From positions 1 through 35,087 of the forward strand of contig JACPPR010000061.1 in assembly GCA_016190895.1 (NCBI GenBank): 35,087 bases of DNA. Reading direction: 5' to 3'. This DNA is from Chloroflexota bacterium. GTDB lineage: Bacteria > Chloroflexota > Dehalococcoidia > Dehalococcoidales > UBA2162. The translations under genes and the position numbers were made by a program. This document shows positions 1-7,703 of this stretch, one piece after another; positions within the stretch are counted from its first letter, which is position 1; each line of letters opens with the position of its first letter. A model generated the notes under the pieces. That model had not been told where the DNA came from and ran no database searches. It saw only the letters and a list, made by a program, of their open reading frames with translations.

Positions 1-1
1 A

Positions 2-607
2 GCCACCGAAGCCCTGGACAGGCTGCGCACTACGGCGGAAAGTCACCACAGGGTGATGCTGCTTGAAGTGATGGGGCGGAATGCGGGCTGGATTGCCGTC
101 TTCGCCGGTATGGCCACCGGCGCTGATGCCATCCTTATTCCGGAGATTCCTCTCGATGATGCCGGGATTGAGCGATTGTGCCAGATGCTATTGGTGAGAA
201 GGTCGAGAGGCGTGAATTTCAGCGTCATGGCCGTCGCCGAAGGCACCAAGATACGGGGGGAAATAGTGTCTCAGGAGTTTCTCGAGACCCCGGGCGTGGG
301 ACATCGCCAGAGGCTGGGCGGAGTGGGCACGACTCTGGCTGACATTATAGAGCATAAAACAGGCCTGGAGACGCGCGTATCCACGCTCGGCTATATCCAG
401 AGGGGAGGCACGCCCGTAGCCTACGATAGGAGCCTGGCGACGGCCCTGGGCGTCAAAGCGGTGTCGCTTATCCAGAATAAGCAGCTCGGCCAGATGGCGG
501 CTCTTAAAGGTAACCGGATTTCCTGTACTCCCCTCTCTGAGGTCGCTGACGGTATCAAGACGGTCTATCTCAACGCCTATAGAACGGCAGCGAGGTTTTT
601 TGGATGA
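2..607 (+). CDS. pfkA: 6-phosphofructokinase, C-terminal part (5' end outside window)
   Basis: The frame is open from base 2 to a TGA at 605-607, so this is the C-terminal ~200 residues of a gene that begins before the window. It carries two signatures of the PFK family: MGRNAGWIA near the start, which contacts fructose 6-phosphate, and LGYIQRGGTPVAYDRSLA, the second sugar-phosphate-binding segment with the conserved QRGG and DR. The family phosphorylates fructose 6-phosphate to the 1,6-bisphosphate in glycolysis. The residues that separate ATP-dependent from pyrophosphate-dependent enzymes lie upstream and cannot be read here, so the phosphoryl donor is undecided. The ORF-track start at 53 is an internal methionine, not the true start. 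Confidence 0.93.
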   Translation, partial: ATEALDRLRTTAESHHRVMLLEVMGRNAGWIAVFAGMATGADAILIPEIPLDDAGIERLCQMLLVRRSRGVNFSVMAVAEGTKIRGEIVSQEFLETPGVGHRQRLGGVGTTLADIIEHKTGLETRVSTLGYIQRGGTPVAYDRSLATALGVKAVSLIQNKQLGQMAALKGNRISCTPLSEVADGIKTVYLNAYRTAARFFG

Positions 608-609
608 GG

Positions 610-700
610 GGGAAACATTGGAGCAAGCCTCACCACTCTCAGATTCTTCGTCCCGATAAAATCGGGACTCAGAATGACAGAAATATGTACTCTTGATACT
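610..700. repeat. Intergenic hairpin repeat after pfkA
   Basis: The spacer between phosphofructokinase and the DUF427 gene contains a hairpin (cgtcccga, aaa-type loop, tcgggact) flanked by agattctt and agaatgac. It resembles the 'gattct...agaatgac' arms of the dispersed elements near 15.6 kb and 31.8 kb. It has no U-tract, so it reads better as a dispersed repeat than as an intrinsic terminator. Confidence 0.4.
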
Positions 701-728
701 AGACCAATAAGAGTAGAAATGGGTGACT

Positions 729-1502
729 ATGATGGAACGGATGCGTGCTAAGAGCCTCACCGAGATAAAATGTGAACCCAGCCCGAAGTGGGTGCGGGTG
801 ATGCTGGGTGGCAAGTTCATCGCTGATAGCAAACGGGTCAGGCTTTTATTTGCCGGCGGTTCGCCCCGTTACTACTTCCCCAAGGAAGATGTCCGGATGG
901 ATTTGCTGGAGCCAGCAGGAGATAATGAGCAAAACCCGCCCCTGGGCGAGGCTTCTTTCTGGACAGTGAGAGTCGGAGACCGTATCGCGACGAAAAGCGC
1001 CTGGACGTATACTCGGCCGGTGTCGGAATCGGTCGACCTGAGCGGTTACATTGCCTTCGATTGGAACAAGATGGACGCCTGGTTCGAGGAAGGGGAGGAG
1101 GTCTACGGACATCCTCACGACCCGTATAAGCGGATAGACGTCCTGGAGAGCGCCAGGCATGTGGAAGTGGTGGTATTGGGCGAAAAGGTGGCCGATACTC
1201 ACAAGCCCGTCATGCTCTTTGAGACCGGGCTGGTCACACGGTACTATTTACCCCGGCTCGATGTGCGGGAGGATTTGCTCGAACCCAGCGATACGACGAG
1301 CCTCTGCGCTTATAAAGGCAAAGCCGGTTATTACTCGGTAAGAGTGGGTGACAAGATTGCCCGGGATATTGCCTGGTACTACCGCTATCCGACCACGGAG
1401 GTCTCGAAGATAGCCGGGAAGATAGCTTTCTACAACGAGCGTGTCGATGCTCTCTACATCGACGGTCAACTGCAGGAGAAACCCAAGCCCCGGCGGGCTT
1501 GA
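729..1502 (+). CDS. Tandem DUF427 domain protein
   Basis: About 257 residues built from two copies of a DUF427-like unit. Each copy has the same order of motifs: a beta segment (VRVMLGGKFIADSKRVRLLFA / VEVVVLGEKVADTHKPVMLFE), then a RYYFP or RYYLP turn followed by DV-R-DLLEP, then a VRVGD-IA strand and a closing IAFDWNKMDAW or IAFYNERVDAL strand. DUF427 proteins are small cytoplasmic proteins of unproven function; many genomes carry the domain singly or in tandem. Three clustered starts exist (GTG 723, ATG 729, ATG 732) with only a weak GGGTGA upstream, so the exact start is uncertain. The last 57 bases around the stop recur almost exactly near 5.25 kb (see the remnant feature). Confidence 0.8.
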   Translation: MMERMRAKSLTEIKCEPSPKWVRVMLGGKFIADSKRVRLLFAGGSPRYYFPKEDVRMDLLEPAGDNEQNPPLGEASFWTVRVGDRIATKSAWTYTRPVSESVDLSGYIAFDWNKMDAWFEEGEEVYGHPHDPYKRIDVLESARHVEVVVLGEKVADTHKPVMLFETGLVTRYYLPRLDVREDLLEPSDTTSLCAYKGKAGYYSVRVGDKIARDIAWYYRYPTTEVSKIAGKIAFYNERVDALYIDGQLQEKPKPRRA

Positions 1503-1538
1503 TATTTTGTCACCCTCCGGATGGTTCAGATGCAGAAC

Positions 1539-2030
1539 TTACCTGGAATGAGGAGCCTCTTCTTTCCGGGCCGTATCGCTTGACAAGGTATCGACAATCA
1601 GATTGACGGTCGATATGTGCTCTTGCCACATTTCCAACAGCGGGGTGAGTATCTTCTTTGCCGCAAGAACAGACTCTTTGAACTGAGTTCCTGTAGCTTT
1701 CTCGTGCAGGCAATGAGCCATGCACTCAGTAGCCTGAGTAAGCTCCCGTTTGATGTCATCATGTTGGCTCTTGATTATCCTGACTACGTTGGCATCGGTG
1801 TGGGAGGACAGGATATTTTCTTCCCTTTCGTCATGCTTCTCGGCGCCGCTTTCGAGATACCACAGCATGTTGTATAGATTGAAAGCCTTATCCTTCATGA
1901 ACTTTAGCTGCGTTTCCGGCGCATCGAGCGGAATAGCATCTGCCTGGCGAAGGCATTCCTTCACCTGGTTGATGTAGGCTCTAATAGCATCGTGCTCTCG
2001 CTTCAAATTCTGTAGCTCGGGAACAGTCAT
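1539..2030 (-). CDS. Hemerythrin-like (HHE) domain protein
   Basis: A 163-residue helical protein with the spaced metal ligands of the hemerythrin/HHE family: H13 in EHDAI, H66-x3-E70 in KHDEREENIL, H90 in SQHDDI and H138 in QEHISTVNLIVD. Such four-helix bundles hold a di-iron site and bind O2, NO or act as iron/redox sensors; which applies here cannot be told. It is the last gene of a leftward operon after the BON protein (46-base gap). The sequence has no signal peptide, so it should be cytoplasmic. In an anaerobe, a role in oxygen or NO protection is a reasonable inference and fits its placement in what looks like a stress operon under the adjacent two-component system. Confidence 0.75.
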   Translation of the reverse strand: MTVPELQNLKREHDAIRAYINQVKECLRQADAIPLDAPETQLKFMKDKAFNLYNMLWYLESGAEKHDEREENILSSHTDANVVRIIKSQHDDIKRELTQATECMAHCLHEKATGTQFKESVLAAKKILTPLLEMWQEHISTVNLIVDTLSSDTARKEEAPHSR

Positions 2031-2076
2031 AGTATGCCTCCCTGGAGAATTATCCTGTCATACCACGCTTTGCCTG

Positions 2077-2790
2077 TCACGCCGCCGGCGCACCGAATCT
2101 CTCCTCTCCTTCGAGTTTCTCCTTTTCCTCCGCTAGAGGATAAATGGTCAGTCTGTTTTCAACTTCTGTGATGCCGGGCATCTCCCGGGCTATTTTTTCG
2201 GCCTCCAGTTTTTCGATAAGAGCATGTACCGTTCCACTTAGAGTGATTTTGCCGTCCTGCACAGTGATATCGAGATGGCTTACGTGATGGGCTACCATCC
2301 GCTCGAAAGCCTTCACAATTCGCCCTTTGACATCGGACGGGGCCAGCCGCGGCTTGACTGTTATGTCATTAGTCACCTCCTTAGCGCCGTGTACGCTGCG
2401 GACGGTGGACCCGGCCTCTTCTTTCTGTCTTGGCCACTGGACCTCTCCGACGAGTGTGACCCTGCCGTATCTAACGACCACCTTTACCTGGTCGGGCGGG
2501 ACAGCCGGGTTCAGAGCAATGGCTGCGCAAGCGGCCTCCGCCAGGTCAAAATCATTGCGCTCAGGTTGGGATGGGGAGCGAACCCTTATATTCTGGACTA
2601 CTCCTCTTACCTCCGGAATACTGGCTGCAGTTTCTTCCGCAGCCATAGCATCACTGAAGTTATCAACATAACCGCTGAGCGTGACGATGGCATCTCTGAC
2701 AGCAACCCCGATGGCGACAGGATTAGTTATCCCGGTTTCCCAACGCAGTTCATCCATGATTCTCAACCTGATTTCTTCATCTCTTTTCAT
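2077..2790 (-). CDS. Triple BON-domain protein
   Basis: 237 residues containing three BON domains in tandem. Each shows the alternation of an alpha segment, a strand with V-VxxGxVTLSG or equivalent (IVTLSGYVDN; RVTLVGEVQW; KITLSGTVHA), and a closing V.. V.N.I segment (EVRGVVQNIRV; GAKEVTNDITV; GITEVENRLTI). BON domains occur in OsmY and in bacterial stress or envelope-associated proteins and are thought to bind lipid surfaces. This copy lacks a signal peptide, so cytoplasmic location is expected. The start is ATG at 2790 with ggaggtac upstream. It is the middle gene of the leftward three-gene operon, 35 bases after the Cys-containing protein. Confidence 0.8.
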   Translation of the reverse strand: MKRDEEIRLRIMDELRWETGITNPVAIGVAVRDAIVTLSGYVDNFSDAMAAEETAASIPEVRGVVQNIRVRSPSQPERNDFDLAEAACAAIALNPAVPPDQVKVVVRYGRVTLVGEVQWPRQKEEAGSTVRSVHGAKEVTNDITVKPRLAPSDVKGRIVKAFERMVAHHVSHLDITVQDGKITLSGTVHALIEKLEAEKIAREMPGITEVENRLTIYPLAEEKEKLEGEERFGAPAA

Positions 2791-2825
2791 TGTGTACCTC
2801 CTTGGAAGTACTTAGCCGTTCTGTG

Positions 2826-3179
2826 CTAAACCGCCACGGGTTCACAGATCAGAGTCAGCGGTTCTACGTCTTTGCGGCGCCGTCGTGCCCACTCGCAAAG
2901 GTCTTCGGCGTGCTGTACATTTTCCCCACAGAGACTCATTTCTTCCTCGAGGCGGAGACTACGTGCTTCGGTCTGGATAGCCTCTAAGAGCTCGTGGTCC
3001 GCTTTGTCCCCCTCCATTGGCAAGGTTTCCTCGCAGTATCCCTCGATGGTCATCAGGTGCTTTCTGATGCAGTAGTCTCCGCCCACGGTATAGGGACACG
3101 TACGGCTGACGGCATGGTCTTGGAGCAGCAGGAGCTGTTTGATTAGCTGGTCATACTGGTATTTCTGAATGGGTTTCAT
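2826..3179 (-). CDS. Small Cys-containing conserved-type protein, first gene of stress operon
   Basis: 117 residues; family not recognised. The protein is charged and mostly helical, with cysteines in CPYTVGGDYC, GYCEET, LCGENV, LCEW and LIC, which could bind a metal or be redox active. The start is well supported: AAGGAGG lies 6 bases before ATG 3179. It leads the operon with the BON and hemerythrin-like genes. Its promoter has a perfect TATAAT at 3226-3221 but no good -35 hexamer. Instead four 11-bp direct repeats sit immediately upstream, so expression is probably activator dependent. No function is assigned. Confidence 0.65.
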   Translation of the reverse strand: MKPIQKYQYDQLIKQLLLLQDHAVSRTCPYTVGGDYCIRKHLMTIEGYCEETLPMEGDKADHELLEAIQTEARSLRLEEEMSLCGENVQHAEDLCEWARRRRKDVEPLTLICEPVAV

Positions 3180-3220
3180 ATCATGCCTCCTTCCCGTCTC
3201 GCTCTTTCGGTTCCATTTTC

Positions 3221-3226
3221 ATTATA
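3221..3226 (-). promoter_or_regulatory. -10 box of the leftward stress operon
   Basis: On the minus strand this reads TATAAT, 42 bases before the ATG at 3179. The hexamer expected at -35 (about 3244-3249) reads cgtgtt, a poor match, and falls inside the 11-bp repeat array. This is the architecture of an activator-dependent promoter of the Pho type. Confidence 0.55.
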
Positions 3227-3237
3227 GTCCGCGCTGC

Positions 3238-3281
3238 ATTAGAAACACGTCAGAAAAATGTTAGAACTGTGTTAGAAATTG
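3238..3281. promoter_or_regulatory. Four tandem 11-bp repeats, putative response-regulator box
   Basis: Four consecutive 11-base units (attagaaacac, gtcagaaaaat, gttagaactgt, gttagaaattg) share a GTTAGAA core followed by four variable bases. Seven-plus-four spacing is how PhoB/OmpR-family regulators bind, as tandem monomers on one face of DNA. The array ends 11 bases upstream of the TATAAT of the leftward operon, as a pho box does. The two-component pair is encoded about 140 bases away on the other side and includes an OmpR/PhoB-type regulator, which is the obvious candidate ligand. Confidence 0.6.
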
Positions 3282-3285
3282 CCTA

Positions 3286-3299
3286 TTCGGAATACCGAA
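3286..3299. promoter_or_regulatory. Inverted repeat TTCGG-aata-CCGAA
   Basis: A short dyad in the divergent region between the stress operon and the histidine kinase gene, adjoining the 11-bp repeat array. It could be a second operator; nothing in the window identifies its binder. Confidence 0.3.
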
Positions 3300-3420
3300 G
3301 ATGCTTTTGCTGGAATTGTGGCTACTTAAGCGTTATACTTAACTATTAGATAGTGTCGATATGCATTTAATTCCACAGAATGCACACCAGTCCTTCTCTT
3401 GTGACTGAGGAGCGACAAAA

Positions 3421-4476
3421 GTGGAATCCGTATTTGAAAACTTCCACGATGGCGTGATGACCATCGACGCTGCCCGCAAGATTACTGCCTTCAACGCCGC
3501 TATGGAGAGCCTTACCGGCTACGCGCGAGAGGAAGTCGTGGGTAAAGAATGCTCGGTGGTTCTCGAATTGCGGGGCGGCGAAGGAACAAGCCCGTGTTCG
3601 ACTCAATGTCCGTTGTCGCTCGCTTCGAAGGAGAGCGGCCAACTTTTCGAGCAGCAGGGTAGTATCAGGATAAAAGACATGCGCCGAATCAACGTGAATC
3701 TGCTTTACTCAGTGGCGCGGTCTCCCCGAGGCAGGCCCACCAGCGCCGTGGCAATCGTGCGAGAAGAGTCAGCTTCGAGGCAAGTCGACGCTCTCAGCGA
3801 GACTTTCCTGGCAATGCTGGGGCACGAACTGCAGACCCCGCTTTCTATCATCAAGGGTTATGCCAGCACTCTGGTGCGGAGGACCGTTGAACGAAACGAT
3901 GACCTGTTATCCCAGGGGCTTAAGGTCATCGAGGAGGAATGCGACCATCTAAGCCGTATGGTGAATAAACTCCTCTTCGCTTCGCGCATTTCAACTGGCA
4001 CCGCAACACTGGAAAAGGAGGCAATCAATATGGCCGGCCTGGTCCGGAGGGTGGTCTACCGGTTGAAGCGCCTGAGCGGTAACCACACCTTCGAAACTCG
4101 CTTCGCCCGGGACTTCCCTCCGGTGGTGGCTGACCCGGGACTAATGGAACAGGTAGTCAGCAATCTAGTGGAAAACGCCATCAAGTATTCTCCCCAGGGC
4201 GGGAAGATAAAAATCTCCGGAAGCTGGGAGAATGGGCTGGCCAGGATAATCGTCAGCGATGAGGGAGTAGGTATCCCCGCCGATAGAATGGAGCATCTTT
4301 TCACTCGCTTCGATGGTGTGCAAGATGGGAGAATGCGTCTGGCGAAGGGCACGGGACTGGGACTATATATCTGCAAGGCTATCATCGAGGCGCATAAGGG
4401 CACCATCGAGGCAACTAGCCAACCGAGGAAAGGCTCGCAGTTTACTTTCAGCTTGCCCGTTGAGGAAGATACCTGA
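3421..4476 (+). CDS. PAS-domain sensor histidine kinase (cytoplasmic)
   Basis: 351 residues. Residues ~1-110 form a PAS sensor domain (FENFHDGVMTIDAARKITAFNAA...TGYAREEVVGK) that carries cysteines at 43, 59 and 63 (CSTQC), possible ligands for a cofactor. The HisKA dimerisation segment has the phospho-acceptor H135 in MLGHELQTPLSII. The ATPase domain shows the N box (NLVENAIKYS), G1 (DEGVGIP), F box and G2 (GTGLGLYICKAI). No membrane segment is present, so it senses something inside the cell. The start is GTG 3421 with TGAGGAG upstream. It is followed after 20 bases by its response regulator, with which it forms an operon. Confidence 0.9.
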   Translation: MESVFENFHDGVMTIDAARKITAFNAAMESLTGYAREEVVGKECSVVLELRGGEGTSPCSTQCPLSLASKESGQLFEQQGSIRIKDMRRINVNLLYSVARSPRGRPTSAVAIVREESASRQVDALSETFLAMLGHELQTPLSIIKGYASTLVRRTVERNDDLLSQGLKVIEEECDHLSRMVNKLLFASRISTGTATLEKEAINMAGLVRRVVYRLKRLSGNHTFETRFARDFPPVVADPGLMEQVVSNLVENAIKYSPQGGKIKISGSWENGLARIIVSDEGVGIPADRMEHLFTRFDGVQDGRMRLAKGTGLGLYICKAIIEAHKGTIEATSQPRKGSQFTFSLPVEEDT

Positions 4477-4496
4477 CGTGCTGAGGCTATGAACCA

Positions 4497-5198
4497 ATGG
4501 ATGAGACTATACTGATTGTAGATGATGAACCTCGTGTTATCCAGCTTGTCCAGACTAATCTGGAGATGGAGGGGTTTCGCGTTGTCAACGCCGCTAGCGG
4601 GTATCAAGCGCTGGAAAAAGTTTCAAAGGACTTGCCCGACCTGGTAGTGCTCGATATCATGATGCCGGAAATGGACGGCTTCGAAACATTGCAGCGAATC
4701 AGGCAAATTTCCCAGGTGCCGGTCATTTTCCTGAGCGTCAGAGGGCAGGAGCTTGACCAGGTGAAAGGATTAGACTTGGGCGCCGACGACTACGTTACTA
4801 AGCCGTTCAGCATCAAGGAACTGGTATCGAGAATGAAGGCGGTCTTGAGAAGGACAAGAGCCAAGCCGAGCGGTGAAGGACAGGAAGTTGTCGTGGATGA
4901 TGAGTTACGAATAGACTTCAACCAGCGTGTTGTCGTGGCGCGCGGCCAGGAGGTAAGGCTGAGGCCGACAGAATACCGTCTCCTCTACCAGTTGGTGACA
5001 AACGCCGGGCGGTTGCTGACGCATGGCACTTTACTCTCCCGGGTCTGGGGCCCCGAGTACCGTGATGAAGACCAGTACGTCCGCCTCTATATCAACTATT
5101 TAAGACGTAAAATCGAAAAAGACCCGAAAAACCCGAAATATATTCTAAGCGAGAGGGGTCTCGGCTACAGGTTCAAAGGGTTCGGGCGGCGGGCATGA
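4497..5198 (+). CDS. OmpR/PhoB-family response regulator
   Basis: 233 residues. The receiver domain has the acidic pair DD at 9-10, phospho-acceptor D53 in VVLDIMMPEMDG, and the conserved lysine in DDYVTKPF. The C-terminal Trans_reg_C winged helix follows (LRPTEYRLLYQLVTNAGRLLTHGTLLSRVWG...LYINYLRRKIE...GLGYRF). It is phosphorylated by the upstream kinase. Proteins of this family bind tandem direct repeats with ~11-bp spacing; exactly such an array lies in the intergenic region before the kinase gene, next to the promoter of the leftward BON/hemerythrin operon. Autoregulation and control of that operon are inferred from this arrangement. Confidence 0.92.
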   Translation: MDETILIVDDEPRVIQLVQTNLEMEGFRVVNAASGYQALEKVSKDLPDLVVLDIMMPEMDGFETLQRIRQISQVPVIFLSVRGQELDQVKGLDLGADDYVTKPFSIKELVSRMKAVLRRTRAKPSGEGQEVVVDDELRIDFNQRVVVARGQEVRLRPTEYRLLYQLVTNAGRLLTHGTLLSRVWGPEYRDEDQYVRLYINYLRRKIEKDPKNPKYILSERGLGYRFKGFGRRA

Positions 5199-5234
5199 CG
5201 CAATGTGTGTAAAACGAGGTAGCCTCTGAGCATA

Positions 5235-5298
5235 CCGATGCTCTACATCGACGGTCAGCTGCAGGAGAAACCCAAGCCCCGGCGGGCTTGATATTTTG
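5235..5298 (+). pseudogene. Remnant copy of the DUF427 gene 3' end
   Basis: This stretch matches 1445-1508 around the end of the tandem DUF427 gene. A 57-base core (tctacatcgacggtca...) has a single mismatch, and a 2-base deletion lies just upstream of it. It still encodes LYIDGQLQEKPKPRRA and the stop, but no upstream coding region is attached. It therefore looks like a recombination or deletion scar left downstream of the response regulator, not a functional gene. Confidence 0.75.
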
Positions 5299-5327
5299 AC
5301 CCGCTACCCACCCGGGTCAAAATATCA
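5289..5327. terminator. Strong hairpin downstream of the two-component operon
   Basis: Perfect 15-base arms (tgatattttgacccg / cgggtcaaaatatca) enclose a 9-base loop. It begins at the stop of the DUF427 remnant. The stem is strong enough to stop or punctuate transcription of the regulator operon from the left and of the PL7-like gene from the right. There is no clear U-tract, so its role as terminator is tentative. The corresponding position after the intact DUF427 gene lacks the hairpin. Confidence 0.45.
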
Positions 5328-5440
5328 GTAGCTTATTACTTGGATGCAACAGAATTGTCACGAATGTCCATCCACATGATTAGTTTTCCAAGGTTTCCAC
5401 GATGTTGGGGTTTGAATTCTTGCCGCGGCGGTCGGCATTG

Positions 5441-7570
5441 TCAAACGAGCCTTTTTCTCGCGAAGCGGAAAGCCAATCCGATTACTGCTAAGGCAGGAAG
5501 ACCGATGATGATGCCCGGAATCGGCGTGGGGTTCGCATCAGACTGTGTTCTGGGTGCCGAGGCCTGCTCTGAAGCCCTTAGACCCGTCTCGGGAGCTAGC
5601 ATTACATCAGCAGCAGGTGGCTCAGGAACAGCGGCAGGTGACAATGCCGGAACTGGAAGGACCGGAACCGGTGTCTGAACGGCCTCAGAAGAGAGTGGTG
5701 GAGCGAGAGTCAGCGTGGGTTCGGGCACGGGTTCAGACTTCGGAGGCTCAGGTGCGAGCGTTGTCGTCGGCTCCTGGCTTGGTGTGGGAATTGGTGCCGG
5801 CGCCGGAGCAGGCGCTAGTGACAGCAGGGCATAGGTGGAGAAGTGGCTTATCGGGGCTGAAGCAGCTTTAGCTTCAGAATTTACTGAGGTCGCCAGATTT
5901 TCCCACTCGGAGCCGTTCCAGAAGCTAATGACAAGGCTATCCTCGGCAACTCCGGCCGGCAGCCTGGCCGGGTCATAATTCAGAGTAAGAGTTATCGGCG
6001 GGCTGAAAGTAGCGCCGCTCGGACCCAGGTCGTAGGCCAGAACAATGGCATTAAGGGATGGAGGCATTGGCAACGAGGACGTCGGCTCCGCAGTCAGCGA
6101 GGCTATCGGCTGATTGTTGGCGCCGAGCATTTGGGTACTGAAGGCAATATCGAGGCTCAGCAAGCCGTCTGAACTGTTCAAAGAAGTTGCGGCCATGGCA
6201 TGTCCCAGGGCGCCTATCGGCAGCGAGCCGCTCAGACCGATGAGGCTGACTGTTGGCAAACCCCCACCGCCGCCACCCATAGTTCCGCCACCGCTACTGA
6301 AGCCTCCCCCGCCTGCTTGCGGTAAAGGGGCAACTGGTGCAGTAGGCGTTGTCGGTACGGGAACCGATGCAGCAGGGGCAGCAGGCACGGTGGTCGTAAC
6401 CGATGAGGCAGGCGCTGTTGGTGCGGTAGGCACTGTGGATGAGGTAGCCGCAGCCGTAGTAAACGTAAGGTCGCCTGTGACAGCCGTATTGCCCGCCGCA
6501 TCCCTGGAGGTGACCCGGTAATGGTAGGCGGTCGCCGGGGCAAGTCCTGTCAGAGTAAGGCTGTGGCTGCCGACCAGAGTCGGTGCGGACTGGCTTGAGC
6601 CATAGGTAGCGGACGGCCCGTAATCGATAAAGGAGTCGGCAGCTTCATTCGTCTGCCAGGTGATGGTTGCTGAGGTGTCGCTGATTCCCGATGCTGTAAC
6701 GTTAGAAAGAGTTGGGGGTGTAGTGTCGGGGGAAGCCCTTTGATGTGTTACCCAAAGGCCATAAATATATACTTCTCCGTAATTGTTACTGGTATCATCC
6801 GTTTCCGTAGAGGTATTAGCCTGAGTATAAGCTCCGGCTTTAAAATAATTCCCGGGGCCGTTCCTGCTCAAGGTGTAAGCCGGCGTCGAACTTCCGTTGT
6901 AATAAATTTCTATCTGTCCGTTGGCCGCCACGAATTTGACGTTGAATCTTTTACCCAATGTGTAGTTGGAATCCAGTGTCGGACCGGCTGAGCCGTTGAT
7001 ATCGATGAATAGGTTCGGATATTCAAGGCGGATAACAATCACGTCGTCGACTGAGTCGTGGATTTGTCCGACCACGATATGTCTTTTGGTTTTCGGCACG
7101 GCAGTCACCGCCTGGTCGATATACATTGTGTGTACCCCCGAAGTGGTGGACCAGCTAGCCTTACTCGTTCCGTTCATTTCACGGAGTTCGGAACGCGGGT
7201 ATTTAGAACCGCTGGTTGTCACTCCGTTGACGGGCGCTCTGAACTGCACTCCGTTGCCGGAAGAGTTAACGAGAAAGTACGGGTCAATTGAATATGTGTC
7301 CAGTGCGGGCTGTTTGATTTCTCTAACACTTCCTTGAGTTCCAATTGGAAGTTGTAGCTTCCAATTGGCAAGATTCAAGATTTCCGAAGAGTAAATAGCA
7401 GATGATGCTCCCGCTGCCTGCGCCTGGTCGTCCGGGTTGACATAAAGAACGTTTGCCGCGGCTAGCGCCGCTTGAGGGACTGGATTGAGCAAAGAAGCTC
7501 CCAGAGTCAAAAGGGCCGACAGGGTGAAGAGAAATCTGAACTTAGCAGACCTGAAAAACGAGAGAAACAA
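5441..7570 (-). CDS. Secreted, membrane-anchored PL7-type alginate lyase-like protein
   Basis: About 709 residues. A signal peptide (FLFTLSALLTLGASLL...AALAA) is followed by a polysaccharide lyase family 7 domain with all three diagnostic segments: YPRSELRE (substrate-binding Arg/Glu), VVGQIHD (catalytic Gln and His) and YFKAGAYTQ (catalytic Tyr). Then come a fibronectin type III domain (PPTLSNVTAS...AYHYRVTSRDAAGN), a Pro/Thr/Ala linker, a beta-rich domain, a second Pro-rich linker, and a C-terminal membrane helix with basic tail (GIIIGLPALAVIGLAFRFARKRLV). Family members cleave alginate or related uronates by beta-elimination. I prefer TTG 7570 (GGGGAGG, 7-base spacing) to the TTG at 7588 used in the ORF track, which lacks a ribosome site. 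No transporter for uronate oligomers is nearby. Confidence 0.82.
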   Translation of the reverse strand: MFLSFFRSAKFRFLFTLSALLTLGASLLNPVPQAALAAANVLYVNPDDQAQAAGASSAIYSSEILNLANWKLQLPIGTQGSVREIKQPALDTYSIDPYFLVNSSGNGVQFRAPVNGVTTSGSKYPRSELREMNGTSKASWSTTSGVHTMYIDQAVTAVPKTKRHIVVGQIHDSVDDVIVIRLEYPNLFIDINGSAGPTLDSNYTLGKRFNVKFVAANGQIEIYYNGSSTPAYTLSRNGPGNYFKAGAYTQANTSTETDDTSNNYGEVYIYGLWVTHQRASPDTTPPTLSNVTASGISDTSATITWQTNEAADSFIDYGPSATYGSSQSAPTLVGSHSLTLTGLAPATAYHYRVTSRDAAGNTAVTGDLTFTTAAATSSTVPTAPTAPASSVTTTVPAAPAASVPVPTTPTAPVAPLPQAGGGGFSSGGGTMGGGGGGLPTVSLIGLSGSLPIGALGHAMAATSLNSSDGLLSLDIAFSTQMLGANNQPIASLTAEPTSSLPMPPSLNAIVLAYDLGPSGATFSPPITLTLNYDPARLPAGVAEDSLVISFWNGSEWENLATSVNSEAKAASAPISHFSTYALLSLAPAPAPAPIPTPSQEPTTTLAPEPPKSEPVPEPTLTLAPPLSSEAVQTPVPVLPVPALSPAAVPEPPAADVMLAPETGLRASEQASAPRTQSDANPTPIPGIIIGLPALAVIGLAFRFARKRLV

Positions 7571-7703
7571 GCAACCACCTCCCCACAACTTCCACTGCGC
7601 TGACGGATAAAAAGGACATGCGTGGATTTGACATTAAATGACATCTAATTTTACTTCGCCACGCTCTATTTTTATGTGATTTTTGTCACCCGCTACCGTC
7701 CCC

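Noticed and set aside
188-832. 214-residue minus-strand ORF over pfkA
   Set aside because: Opposite to conserved PFK motifs and through an intergenic repeat; shadow.
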